From Bacillus_BA songklensis (GTDB lineage Bacteria > Bacillota > Bacilli > Bacillales > Bacillaceae_H): 64,000 bases of DNA. Shown here piece by piece: positions 50,948 through 59,680 of the stretch (position 1 is the first letter of the stretch; each line of letters begins with the position of its first letter). The notes under the pieces were generated by a model, which was not told the origin of the DNA, did not search any database, and saw only the letters and a program-made list of their open reading frames with translations. Where the stretch lies: contig NZ_JBHRZT010000072.1 of assembly GCF_042649685.1 (NCBI RefSeq), positions 620,001-684,000 of the forward strand, given 5' to 3'. The position numbers were made by a program, and so were the translations under genes.

Positions 50948-51529
50948 ATGACAAAGGAAACAACAAAGGAAAAAATCATTGAGGCAACAATTGCACTCAT
51001 TTACGAAAAAGGGTTTAAAGGAACGACCACACAATTAATCGCCAAAAAAGCGGGGGTGAATGAAAGCACGTTATTTCGTCATTTCGGAAGCAAAAAAGGC
51101 ATTATGCAAGAAGTTATTGGACGATACTCCTATGTATCCATGTTCTCAAACTCTCTAAAGCAAGAAGTCACCTGGGATCTAGAGAAAGATTTATACACCT
51201 TCATCATACATTACCAGAAATTCATGCACGAAAACAAAGATTATATACTAATCGGAATGCAGGAAGCACATGCGTTTCCAGAAATGGAAGAAATGATCGC
51301 TACCATTCCAAAAGAGCTGAAACAGCTTCTCACCACCTATTTAGAAGAAATGTACAAACGGGGGAAATTGATTAAAACAGATTTTGAAGCCCAAGCCTTG
51401 AATATCATCTGGCTCAATTTTGGGGCCTTTTTATCAAGAGCCCGTTTAGGAAACTTAGTCACTGATATGGATTCTGAACGGTTCGCCAGAAATTCTGTTG
51501 GGCTTTTCAGCCGGGCTCTCACTCCATGA
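50948..51529 (+). CDS. TetR/AcrR-family transcriptional regulator
   Basis: A 193-residue regulator with the N-terminal helix-turn-helix KIIEATIALIYEKGFKGTTT, AKKAGVNESTLFRHFGSKKG and a helical ligand domain. AAGGAG precedes the ATG. It faces the ABC-2 type membrane protein gene downstream (103 bp), and both promoters carry related GCAAG-CTTGC palindromes. By analogy it is a repressor released by a toxic or lipophilic compound exported by the neighbour. Confidence 0.92.
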   Translation: MTKETTKEKIIEATIALIYEKGFKGTTTQLIAKKAGVNESTLFRHFGSKKGIMQEVIGRYSYVSMFSNSLKQEVTWDLEKDLYTFIIHYQKFMHENKDYILIGMQEAHAFPEMEEMIATIPKELKQLLTTYLEEMYKRGKLIKTDFEAQALNIIWLNFGAFLSRARLGNLVTDMDSERFARNSVGLFSRALTP

Positions 51530-51588
51530 GATTGTATGTGGGGTGAGCGGTCTTAAAAATAGTCAACCTTATTTTTTTACCGCGAAAT

Positions 51589-51604
51589 GCAAGTAAGTAC
51601 TTGC
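51589..51604. promoter_or_regulatory. TetR operator, site 2
   Basis: GCAAGTA, AG, TACTTGC, followed by TTGC, lies 29 bp before the transporter start and repeats the half-site pattern of site 1. Confidence 0.65.
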
Positions 51605-51632
51605 TTGCGAATCAAAAAAGGAGGAACCCATT

Positions 51633-52820
51633 ATGAGAACACTCAAACATTTTTTTAAAGTAAAGGAAACGTATATGGGAATTATTGTGGCAATCGCTTT
51701 TCAAGTCATCTTCTTTAGTGTTTGGATGACGGCTTATGACGGAGTGAACGATCGACTGGATCATCTTAAAGTGTCCATTGTCAATGAAGATAAAGAAGCT
51801 GGAGTATCAATTACTAATTCATTAAAAGAACACTTACCGTTTCATGTCACAGAAACATCATCCCTGCCATCAGCGAAAAAAGAGATGAACGAACATGTTA
51901 CGAATATGGTCATTCATATCCCTTCAACATTTACTCAAGACATCATTGACAAACACACCACCAATCTGACTTTCTACATCAACCAATCAACGACATCGCT
52001 TACAAAACAAATGATGGAAACAGCCGCAAAACAAATGACTGATGAAGTAAATCATCAGCTATTTGTTATGAGCAAAGAAAAACTGCAAACCATTTTGCCT
52101 GCCCAATTATCAACAACGTCGAAAATTCCGGAGCAAATGACAACAGGTATGGTCGGCAGCGTCCTTCAAGTCGTGTCAGATCAATCCGTTCAGGCGGACA
52201 TCATAAAAACGAACGATGTAAACGGCTTTTCGCCAAACATGATTCCGTTAATGGCCGTGTTAGCGTCTTTTGTTGGTGCGATGATCATGAGCATGCAGCT
52301 TGAAATGGCTTCCTCCAAAATCAAGCATCTACACAGCAAATGGTCCATCTTCTTCTCACGTCAACTTATCAACATTCTGACTTCGCTTGTATTATCTGTA
52401 TTAACCCTGATCTTGCTTACGAGCTTTCATATTGAGCTGCATGAGTCGCTCTTTATTTCATGGGGCTTTCAATTCCTTGTATTTTTAACCTTTATTTCAT
52501 TAACGCAAATGTTTGTCATGTTATTTGGATTGGGCGGAATGTTGTTCAATGTCATCATCATGGCATCACAGCTTGTCAGCTCGGGCGTCATCGTACCAAG
52601 AGAGCTGCTTCCAATCTTTTATCAGCAATTGGGAGATATGCTTCCGGCTACTTATGCGGCAAACGGTTATTTTTCCATCATCTTCGGCGGAGGCGAAATG
52701 ACACAAAATGTTACTGCCATGCTGATCATTTTAGCGATCGTACTGGCAACCGCCACTGTGCGTCAGGCTTTTCCATCCTTACAGAAACATCACCAGCTAG
52801 AACCGCAAACCGAGCAGTAG
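51633..52820 (+). CDS. ABC-2 type/YhgE-Pip-like membrane protein
   Basis: A 395-residue protein with one N-terminal membrane helix (MGIIVAIAFQVIFFSVWMTA), a large outside domain (residues about 35-200) and about five C-terminal membrane segments (LMAVLASFVGAMIMSMQLEM, LVLSVLTLILLTSF, MFVMLFGLGGMLFNVIIMAS, AMLIILAIVLATATVR). This is the ABC-2/DUF3533 layout. No ATPase gene is next to it, so it either works alone or uses a distant ATPase. GGAGG precedes the ATG. Controlled by the adjacent TetR protein (inferred). Confidence 0.82.
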   Translation: MRTLKHFFKVKETYMGIIVAIAFQVIFFSVWMTAYDGVNDRLDHLKVSIVNEDKEAGVSITNSLKEHLPFHVTETSSLPSAKKEMNEHVTNMVIHIPSTFTQDIIDKHTTNLTFYINQSTTSLTKQMMETAAKQMTDEVNHQLFVMSKEKLQTILPAQLSTTSKIPEQMTTGMVGSVLQVVSDQSVQADIIKTNDVNGFSPNMIPLMAVLASFVGAMIMSMQLEMASSKIKHLHSKWSIFFSRQLINILTSLVLSVLTLILLTSFHIELHESLFISWGFQFLVFLTFISLTQMFVMLFGLGGMLFNVIIMASQLVSSGVIVPRELLPIFYQQLGDMLPATYAANGYFSIIFGGGEMTQNVTAMLIILAIVLATATVRQAFPSLQKHHQLEPQTEQ

Positions 52821-53051
52821 TCCTTAAAAGTTTCATACAAATTCTTCACCTTTTTATATAGTGAAGCAAACCAAATATTCGTATTCTCTCTAATCAATAA
52901 ATTAATGGAAAGAACTCTGTAATAAGTAGTGCATTAAGTTGAAAATTACCAAAGTAAAAGAAAAGTACTAAGATAAAATACTATAGGGAAAATTTCTTCT
53001 AAGAAGAGTTTCTCACATAATTTTTCTTAGAAAAGGAGGAAACAAAAATAC

Positions 53052-53366
53052 CTGAAACAGTTCAATGTACGGGATAATATACAGTTGATTTTAGAATTAA
53101 ACAACCAAGCCGAGCGCATCAACCTTCTATATAATGGACATGCGTTAAATGCTGCTGGAGCGGAAGACGAAAGAAAAGTAAATGGATGGAATGATGATCC
53201 AGATGGATTTAAGTATAAATTAGATCATGTTGATTTAATCAATGTAGAACAGCTTGATATCGATGATGATTATAATTCGTGGACAGGGGAAAGAAGTTGG
53301 AAATATGACGGGAGAGCACACTATTGTTTATGCTATAGAAGATTACAGTAAGTTCTTCAAGAATTA
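53052..53366 (+). pseudogene. Hypothetical acidic protein gene with unclear start and probable frameshift
   Basis: AAAGGAGG at 53032-53039 is followed by an open frame with KQFNVRDNIQLILELNNQAE, then YNGHALNAAGAEDERKVNGW and DLINVEQLDIDDDYNSWTGE. Start codons are only CTG at 53052 or TTG at 53085. Near 53312 a one-base shift would change the end from a short odd tail to GEHTIVYAIEDYSKFFKN, stopping at 53364-53366 just before a terminator, and that looks more natural. The family is not recognised. AT-rich composition sets it apart from the eut region. Confidence 0.5.
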
Positions 53367-53370
53367 AATG

Positions 53371-53397
53371 AAGCCATGGCTAGTCGTCATGGCTTTT
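53371..53397 (+). terminator. Intrinsic terminator
   Basis: AAGCCATG, nine-base loop, CATGGCTTTTT directly after the preceding damaged gene. Confidence 0.85.
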
Positions 53398-53432
53398 TGG
53401 TGAAATATGTACCTTAATTAATTATTTTATTT

Positions 53433-54065
53433 TTATTCTATCTGTGCAATAGGATAAACATGTTGATCAATAGCAATATGCTCAGGGAAGATATATCCCT
53501 CTGAGTCAGTAAGAACCTCTATACCTATTTTTTTAAAGCATTCATTTACAAACTCAGAACATATGTATTCTTCATTATCTTCATGTCTTCCTATTCCTAA
53601 TCCTATACGAGCAACAATTCTAGCGATTTCATTTTTATCGTAACTTCTGTTTAATAAACTTAAGCCAATTTTGATAAGATTTCTAATCATTTCATCTTCA
53701 TTGTTAAGATTTTCTAGTAACTTATGACGAGCAACATACAATGAACCGTTATATCTCTTGTTAGAGTTCTCATAGTTATTTATATAATGCTCTAGCGGAA
53801 CCATCCTGACTCCATCGTCCTCAACACTTTCCATAACGAGTGTATGCTCTCCCCATTTTATAATAATCCCCGTATGACTAAACATTGATCCAGAAACCTT
53901 TTTAATTAATTCACTCACCAAATAATTACCCGAGCAAAAAAAAATATCTCCCGATTTTAAAACATTTATTAAATTTTCATATTTATCAACTGTAATGTTT
54001 TTAAATTTATCTGTTCCCACTGCATAATTCACAACCTTACTTATAAAACTGTTTTTGTGAAACAT
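53433..54065 (-). CDS. YiiX/NlpC-P60-like permuted papain-fold protein
   Basis: A 210-residue protein with the permuted NlpC/P60 layout: LKSGDIFFCSGNYLVSELIK, then the histidine in GSMFSHTGIIIKWGEHTLVM and the cysteine in DNEEYICSEFVNECFKKIGI. These are the catalytic His and Cys order expected for YiiX-like enzymes, which may act as amidases or lipid-related hydrolases. No signal peptide is obvious. The AT-rich gene stands alone in an accessory stretch. Confidence 0.8.
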   Translation of the reverse strand: MFHKNSFISKVVNYAVGTDKFKNITVDKYENLINVLKSGDIFFCSGNYLVSELIKKVSGSMFSHTGIIIKWGEHTLVMESVEDDGVRMVPLEHYINNYENSNKRYNGSLYVARHKLLENLNNEDEMIRNLIKIGLSLLNRSYDKNEIARIVARIGLGIGRHEDNEEYICSEFVNECFKKIGIEVLTDSEGYIFPEHIAIDQHVYPIAQIE

Positions 54066-54409
54066 TTTTCAAGATGTTATAAAATTTATTATTTGGAATC
54101 AGTCAAATATTATTCAGTAAAATCTCTAAAATTGATGATATTTGATCATATTGTCCTTTCATCCAACAAAAAAGACCCCGAAACATAATGGGTTGAGAGC
54201 CTTGAAACGTTGATAATTAACGTTTTGAGAACTAAGGTACACGACGGTCGCCTTTAAGACCCTATTTTTTACGTTCTTTTATGTGAGTATATAATGTGAA
54301 GAAACACGAAATAAAATAATACCTAAGAAAGCCTAAATTAGAGGGATTTTTAGGTAAGCTATAAACAAAAGTAAATACCCTTCTATATGTTACGTGGTCA
54401 GAATGTAGT
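54066..54409. other. Gene-free AT-rich stretch
   Basis: No protein or RNA gene is recognised in this 344-bp interval. ACGTTGATAATTAACGT around 54208-54224 forms a small palindrome. The region is strongly A/T biased and may derive from past insertions, but no transposase fragment or terminal repeat is visible. Confidence 0.35.
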
Positions 54410-54446
54410 AAAAAAAATTAGACACCCGGCTTCATCACAGGTGTCT
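54410..54446 (-). terminator. Terminator on the minus strand
   Basis: AGACACC, 13-base loop, GGTGTCT, then AATTTTTTTT on the minus strand, directly after the small reading frame at 54456-54539. Confidence 0.8.
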
Positions 54447-54455
54447 GCTTAACAA

Positions 54456-54539
54456 CTATTTACTTATAAACTTTAATTTGTATTTTCTATATTTAAGATG
54501 ATTGGAACCTTCCCATACAACATTGTTAAAGGCTGTAAT
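54456..54539 (-). CDS. Possible 27-residue peptide gene with strong ribosome binding site and non-AUG start
   Basis: AAGGAGGT is followed four bases later by ATT at 54539, then TAFNNVVWEGSNHLKYRKYK and a stop at 54456, with a terminator ten bases on. No ATG is available. The arrangement (strong site, short frame, terminator) suggests either a peptide started at ATT or a mutated start codon (ATG to ATT). The peptide is basic and would be cytoplasmic. Confidence 0.35.
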   Translation of the reverse strand: MTAFNNVVWEGSNHLKYRKYKLKFISK

Positions 54540-54581
54540 TATTACCTCCTTCATCTACCAGGCATCACGGGAACAGAAATA

Positions 54582-54992
54582 TTATATCCGTGAATCGATA
54601 CGTCCTGGAATGATTCCCCCCGTAGTTTCGGGATAGCGAACAGTTAGTCCAAGAAGTGTATTCACAAGTTGCCCCTTTTCTGTACTTGAGCATTCTCTCG
54701 AAACAAGTAAGAGACCATGTTTCTTAGTAATCTCTCCCACGAGGTCCACTAAGATCTCGTGGGAGAGTTCGTGAAGGTTTGCAGGATCGTAATGCGGTAA
54801 TTCCTGAGGTATGGTTTTAATCCTCTGATTCAGGTGAAACTTAGCTAAGCTACAACCGCCCATCATCCGATAATAATCGGGTTCGTAAGTAATGCGAATG
54901 CCATTGAAGAAGATTCTAAGACTTCTACTGGTCGGTTTATATGAATCATTTATGCTGACTTGGAGATCAAAAGAAGTGCTACCTCCATCTGG
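54582..54992 (-). pseudogene. Unrecognised protein, 5'-degenerate
   Basis: The frame reads PDGGSTSFDLQVSINDSYKP, then SLRIFFNGIRITYEPDYYRM and MGGCSLAKFHLNQRIKTIPQ to a stop at 54582. It has no start except an internal ATG at 54866 with no ribosome binding site. Protein-like sequence continues upstream past a TAA at 54993 (VNYNLNKKEWTLSIWH), so a longer gene has been broken by stops. Within it CTCTCCCACGAG and CTCGTGGGAGAG (54732-54767) form a perfect 12-bp hairpin. Family unknown. Confidence 0.5.
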
Positions 54993-55304
54993 TTAATGCC
55001 ATATGCTCAGAGTCCATTCTTTTTTATTGAGATTATAGTTCACGAGCACGTTACCAGACTAGAATGTCCCATGTCCTGGGCCTGGGAATTCCTAATCCAT
55101 TTTTCAGAATTTCCACAATAGGGGTACATGTTTCTCTGAAGGTGAAATTTAATACATCAGCAGAATGAATAAATGTGTGAACGTAACCAAAAATAAGGAT
55201 ACTACGATTAATATAATACGTGAAGGATTTAATTGAGTTTGTTCCACGTTTAAGTTTAACAAGCGTGGTAGCTGTACTATCTTTTTTTGAAAGGAGAAAT
55301 AACT
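54993..55304. other. Leader of the hemopexin gene, overlapping decayed coding sequence
   Basis: On the minus strand, in-frame remnants of the broken gene extend to about 55060. On the plus strand the AT-rich 55150-55300 interval must contain the promoter of the hemopexin-repeat gene and ends with AAAGGAG before its ATG. Confidence 0.4.
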
Positions 55305-56633
55305 ATGTGTCCGATCAAATCCACTATCGCTTGGCCGACCAACCCAGTTGGCAAAGCGTACTTCTTTGAGGATACAAAATATCGAAGATATGATTTCCGC
55401 ACCGGAAAGGAGGATCAGCCCCGCTTTGACATCGCTCCTAATCAGTGGCCAGGATTACGCCCAAACGCACCTGATGCTGGGGTCTATTGGGGTTTTGGTA
55501 AGGTTTACTTCTTTTACCGTGACGAATATGTCCGCTTTGACATCTTCAATGGTACAGTAGACCCCTACTATTTGCCCCCAAACCCGCCGCGTAAGATTGC
55601 TGGCAACTGGCCAGGCCTTTGGACTGATTACATCGACGCTGCGGTCAACTGGGGCAACGGCAAGATCTATTTTTTCCGCGACTCAGAATATATGCGTTAT
55701 GACATCTCTCTGGACCGAGTTGACCCAAATTACCCAAAACCTATCAGCTCAGCTTGGCCTGGCATCTGGCCGGATAAACTTGATGCCGTACTCTACCAAG
55801 GTGGGGAAAAGGCCTATTTCTTTAAAGGCAACGAATACCGCCGCTTCAATCTAGTCATAAACAACGTTGATCAGAGCGGGCCAATCGATAGTTTAACCTT
55901 GGATCCTGTGCCGCCAGGGATGTGGACACCCAGCCGTGATTTAACTCAAGAACAAGCGAATCTTGTAATGGGTTACTTAATACAAAACGGCTATTTCTCT
56001 CTCAGTTCAACCACGCCATATACTGGTAATTGGATGACTGGCATCAATTCACCCCACCCCACTAAGAACGTTCAGGTGAAGCCTGCTACAATTAATGGGG
56101 TTAATTTTATCTATCATACAGATAGCTCCGCTTCAGTAATCGACAATATAGATCAGCGTATGCTAATCTGTCTATATCGCCTGACTCGATGGGTGAACGC
56201 CTCAGAGCCAGACGTCACTATTATTCGGCACATGGGCATTGGTCATGGCGCTGGGCCAGCAACCGACTGCCACAATCAGGGGCGGGCACTAGATTTTTCT
56301 GGCCTTGAGGGCTCCAGCTTAGGGGTGGCCTTTGCCCGCAAGGTCTTCCACGACTGGGGGAACAAACCAGTCATATCAGGAAATCCAATGCGCCTAAATC
56401 CGACGACGGATCCGCTGGCACATGATCTTTTTCGAACAGTATTCCGTTTCGCAACCTTTGAATGTGAATGTAACGGTATCGGGTCAGGGAACAAGTGGCC
56501 TCCAAAGGAAATTGGCGATACAGGCGGTTATGTAATACATCCCGATTACATTGACCATCCACCTCCTGCTCAGCAGTTACGAGCCCGACATCAGGATCAC
56601 GTTCATATGCAAGTTGGTCCTACGAATCAGTAA
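55305..56633 (+). CDS. Hemopexin-repeat protein fused to a LAS-type (M15-like) peptidase domain
   Basis: A 442-residue protein from the ATG at 55305 (AAAGGAG eight bases upstream). Residues about 10-210 hold four hemopexin-like blades, each with a K-A/V-Y-F-F...Y-x-R-(Y/F)-D pattern (for example AYFFEDTKYRRYDF, VYFFYRDEYVRFDI, IYFFRDSEYMRYDI, AYFFKGNEYRRFNL). The C-terminal part has DCHNQGRALDFSG and RHQDHVHMQVG, the H-x6-D and H-x-H zinc ligands of LAS peptidases. No signal peptide is seen. The fusion may bind a protein or glycan and cleave a peptide. Convergent with the radical SAM operon; a link is possible but not shown. Confidence 0.8.
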   Translation: MCPIKSTIAWPTNPVGKAYFFEDTKYRRYDFRTGKEDQPRFDIAPNQWPGLRPNAPDAGVYWGFGKVYFFYRDEYVRFDIFNGTVDPYYLPPNPPRKIAGNWPGLWTDYIDAAVNWGNGKIYFFRDSEYMRYDISLDRVDPNYPKPISSAWPGIWPDKLDAVLYQGGEKAYFFKGNEYRRFNLVINNVDQSGPIDSLTLDPVPPGMWTPSRDLTQEQANLVMGYLIQNGYFSLSSTTPYTGNWMTGINSPHPTKNVQVKPATINGVNFIYHTDSSASVIDNIDQRMLICLYRLTRWVNASEPDVTIIRHMGIGHGAGPATDCHNQGRALDFSGLEGSSLGVAFARKVFHDWGNKPVISGNPMRLNPTTDPLAHDLFRTVFRFATFECECNGIGSGNKWPPKEIGDTGGYVIHPDYIDHPPPAQQLRARHQDHVHMQVGPTNQ

Positions 56634-56714
56634 TTTCAAAAGCCAAATCAAAAGAAGAATAGCCTTATCAAGGATAAATCATTTTTAAACTGTCACTACC
56701 TTAAGACATGCAAT

Positions 56715-56767
56715 AAAAAAATCCCGATATTCAACCATGCTAAAACAATTGAACATCGGGATTTTTT
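56715..56767. terminator. Bidirectional terminator
   Basis: AAAAAATCCCGAT and ATCGGGATTTTTT with an inner TTCAA/TTGAA pair, between the hemopexin gene and the end of the radical SAM operon. Confidence 0.88.
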
Positions 56768-56808
56768 TAAGCCTCAGCTTTAGCCAATATAAAAGAGCAG
56801 TTCATCTT

Positions 56809-57525
56809 TTAACCGGCCCTTTCTGTGTAAGAGCTGTCGTTCCCATTGTTTGGGTAGGCTTCTATAATCTCCAAAATAGCTTGGCTAGCTAGGTCAACAG
56901 TACGGATAGCACTTATCCCAAGAATTGTATGGTGCTCGGGCAGAAGTGGTAGTTGGTCAAGTGTATTGTTTAAATCATCACGGTGATGTGGATCAAGATC
57001 GGCATGTTTAAACAATGTGCGAAATGCCTCCCGCGGGTATTGAGTTCTCGCCATGATTTCTTCAAGCTGTTTGGTCTCTGGAGGGTATCCCTCCAATATT
57101 GCAATATATCCTAACAGTGCAATAGGATGATGATGTTGAATCCAGTAATATTGGGAGCCCACCAAAGAAGCAACTGTTGGGGAAGGTGGTCGGCTTATCA
57201 GTTCATGACGTTTTATACCCAACACCTCCATATCATCTAATAACCAATCATCATGGTACATCTCCTCCTTGATATGCTTTGACAGATATTTGGCGAGTGC
57301 AGAAGCTACCGGATCCACACTCGCCATAGTTCTTGCACGTTTCAGAGCTAATTCCATCAAGGGAACACTGGCACGAATCATAGAATGAAGGGTAAATAGG
57401 TACTCCGGATAAAGATCTGCAAACTGCGGATGACTCTCGAGTTTCCTTCCAGCTACCATTAATTCGTCAATCACAATTTCAATTTTTTTACGTAAACGAA
57501 AACTATTACTATATATGTTACTCAT
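56809..57525 (-). CDS. Heme-oxygenase-fold diiron-type oxidase (HDO superfamily)
   Basis: A 238-residue all-helical protein with the ligand pattern of iron-containing HDO redox enzymes: E and H in KHIKEEMYHDDWLLDDMEVL (about residue 85-105), then SQYYWIQHHHPIALLGYIAI and the last pair in RTLFKHADLDPHHRDDLNN. PqqC, TenA and several peptide-modifying oxidases share this fold. It is the last gene of the operon with the peptide and two radical SAM genes, overlapping the second by eight bases. So a role in oxidising the modified peptide is likely but unproven. Confidence 0.78.
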   Translation of the reverse strand: MSNIYSNSFRLRKKIEIVIDELMVAGRKLESHPQFADLYPEYLFTLHSMIRASVPLMELALKRARTMASVDPVASALAKYLSKHIKEEMYHDDWLLDDMEVLGIKRHELISRPPSPTVASLVGSQYYWIQHHHPIALLGYIAILEGYPPETKQLEEIMARTQYPREAFRTLFKHADLDPHHRDDLNNTLDQLPLLPEHHTILGISAIRTVDLASQAILEIIEAYPNNGNDSSYTERAG

Positions 57526-58507
57526 TAGCTGTATTCCTCCTAATCATAGATATTGCTGTCAGCAATCGATCAGAGCGATCTCCAATAGGTAACGCATCCT
57601 GTTGAATTGCCCAACATAATTGGCAAATACTAGGGAACTGTTGGCGGGCCAAATCAGAAAACATGGGGTGATAAGTGAGGGTTCCTACTCCAAGTCCACT
57701 CATAACATTTAAAATTGGGTCTTGACCGATATCTTTGAGCACTTTTTTTAAATCGATAGCAGAGGAACAACGTTTTCTTAGACGATTAGGCCCCAACCCC
57801 ATGATTACCTGCTCGTTACAACAAGCGGAAATAGTTCCATCGTAACGAACAACAGGAGCAGTCAGAGACCTGCAAGGTCCAAACTCATGACCATCCTGAT
57901 TGGTCCCCAGAGTAAATATTCCCTTTCCCCTCCCGTATGGCAGAGGGGATATCAAGTTAATCTCAGCAAACTCCAAGTAATCTTTGCCAAACGCCCGACA
58001 AAGTAGTTCTTCTGCTCGTGCAACCATATCAGGTAAATTCAAGACTTGAACAATAAGCCATGCCCCCTCCTCAACGATTGTTCTTGCAGCAAGTACAAAT
58101 TGGTCGTCATTAACCGTTTTATTGTGAAATGCATCGGTGCTTAAGAAAACACAATTTGCCAATGCAATTACATCTCGAATCCACCGAGGGATAATTGACT
58201 TGGCCCACACTCCGCTAGTATATAAAACAATCTCTTTACCTGCGGAAGCCAATCGGTTTACAGCTAGAGTCAGACCCTGGCGCTCAACAAACGGCTCACC
58301 GCCAGAAATACCTACCATGCTTAACTTTTTTTCACAACAGATTCCTTCAACGATTGATTCAAATAGCTCAAAGTCATGGATAGACGGACTACCTGGTCGG
58401 GAGTCAACAGAACAATGCTCGCATCCTACAGGACAGCGATCTGTGATAAAGAGGAGTAGTGAACGGCCCGGGGTATTCCTTATGGATTCAACTTCAGTGT
58501 ATTTCAC
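57518..58507 (-). CDS. Radical SAM protein, second in operon
   Basis: A 329-residue radical SAM enzyme with the cluster motif CPVGCEHC near residue 25, GGEPFVERQGL (SAM-binding GGEP), and a C-terminal SPASM/twitch-like segment with CRSL, SACCNEQV and CQLCW cysteines. It shares layout and several motifs with the upstream radical SAM gene (DGTISACCNEQV against DGTIVACCNQDV), so the two are paralogues. They overlap by four bases (ATGA). It likely installs a carbon-centred modification on the peptide encoded at 59.8 kb. The chemistry cannot be read from sequence. Confidence 0.88.
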   Translation of the reverse strand: MKYTEVESIRNTPGRSLLLFITDRCPVGCEHCSVDSRPGSPSIHDFELFESIVEGICCEKKLSMVGISGGEPFVERQGLTLAVNRLASAGKEIVLYTSGVWAKSIIPRWIRDVIALANCVFLSTDAFHNKTVNDDQFVLAARTIVEEGAWLIVQVLNLPDMVARAEELLCRAFGKDYLEFAEINLISPLPYGRGKGIFTLGTNQDGHEFGPCRSLTAPVVRYDGTISACCNEQVIMGLGPNRLRKRCSSAIDLKKVLKDIGQDPILNVMSGLGVGTLTYHPMFSDLARQQFPSICQLCWAIQQDALPIGDRSDRLLTAISMIRRNTANE

Positions 58508-59571
58508 TGTATCTCCTCCCTTCTAGATTTATAACCCACACTAACAAGGTGTGCATAATTCGGAATACCATAGTGACGTTGCTGCTGGAAAAGTAATACC
58601 TTCTCTTCTACAAAATCCATAGTAGAACGCTTCATCAACGGCTCAATCCTGTTTGATATTACCGGATCTTCAGATAACTTATAACAAGTAGAACAGTAAC
58701 CATCACACTTTCCACGCTCCGATCCATATTGTTCGGCTAGGTATTCTGGGCCAAAGAGACGAATTGCACGTAAGAATTCAGAGTTTACAAGTCTTTCTCT
58801 AACCGTTTTCCAGTCATCAACAGCTGCATGACCAAGCCGAAGATGTGAAGGGACCGGTCCATTTATAACATCCTGATTACAACAGGCAACTATAGTTCCA
58901 TCAAAACTAATAACTGGCCAGGAGGACATAGCACATGGTTCAGGATTGATATCTATATTGGCATTCAAGTGTTGCTTGTTTAGCCAGTTTTTAGCCCGTC
59001 CAACATCCCCCACCTGAGATACGAACATTGGTACTCGGTTACCGAAATTTTCTATAACATCTTTGGTCACATCGGCTAAGTAAGAATCATGTTCATTCAA
59101 GCCAACGATTTGGAGACTTACATCTTTCCCTTGGTCCAATAGTTGGTGGAGAACACGAAAAACCGCCTTGCGAGGTACTTGCTTCTCATGATAATAATCC
59201 AAGCTAGCTGTAAAGAGATCAACACCAGAAAGTGCTTGAGTGATTAAGGGCGGTATCTCCTTTTGATTTGCAAAAAACATACCTGAGATTAAGCATACAG
59301 TAGTACCAATAGAGTGTGCCCATTCAGTAATGTCAATAACCAATTTAGGACGTAGCAACGGCTCGCCACCGGTGAGCAAGATGACATCTGGCTTGTTCTC
59401 GGGGGTAAACGTTTTTACAAAACCATAAAAAAGTTCTTCCGGGAATTCTTCACTACTTACCAAAGAGTTTGTTGAACAGTGTTCACATGCAAGCGGACAG
59501 CGACGAGTTAGTGCCATAAAGATACCTGCTGCTGGTCGTGCTCGCATAGAAAGAACATCCTTTAAATGCAC
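58504..59571 (-). CDS. Radical SAM protein with SPASM-like C-terminus, first in operon
   Basis: The motif CPLACEHC is near the start, GGEPLLRPKLVID follows, and the C-terminal part has CAMSSW, VACCNQDV and a cysteine-rich stretch CDGYCSTCYKL, which suggests one or two auxiliary iron-sulfur clusters. I take GTG at 59571 as the start because AAGGAG lies nine bases upstream; an ATG at 59580 touches that site. The product is then 355 residues. It is 109 bp downstream of the precursor peptide gene and translationally coupled to the second radical SAM gene. Confidence 0.88.
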   Translation of the reverse strand: MHLKDVLSMRARPAAGIFMALTRRCPLACEHCSTNSLVSSEEFPEELFYGFVKTFTPENKPDVILLTGGEPLLRPKLVIDITEWAHSIGTTVCLISGMFFANQKEIPPLITQALSGVDLFTASLDYYHEKQVPRKAVFRVLHQLLDQGKDVSLQIVGLNEHDSYLADVTKDVIENFGNRVPMFVSQVGDVGRAKNWLNKQHLNANIDINPEPCAMSSWPVISFDGTIVACCNQDVINGPVPSHLRLGHAAVDDWKTVRERLVNSEFLRAIRLFGPEYLAEQYGSERGKCDGYCSTCYKLSEDPVISNRIEPLMKRSTMDFVEEKVLLFQQQRHYGIPNYAHLVSVGYKSRREEIQ

Positions 59572-59680
59572 AGTATTCATCTCCTTGCCTATACAGATAT
59601 AATTCAATGTATCTTAATGATTTGGACTGCTTGTAACCCTATGTATGTTGTGTGCCCGGTGACCTCATATATGGATAGGG

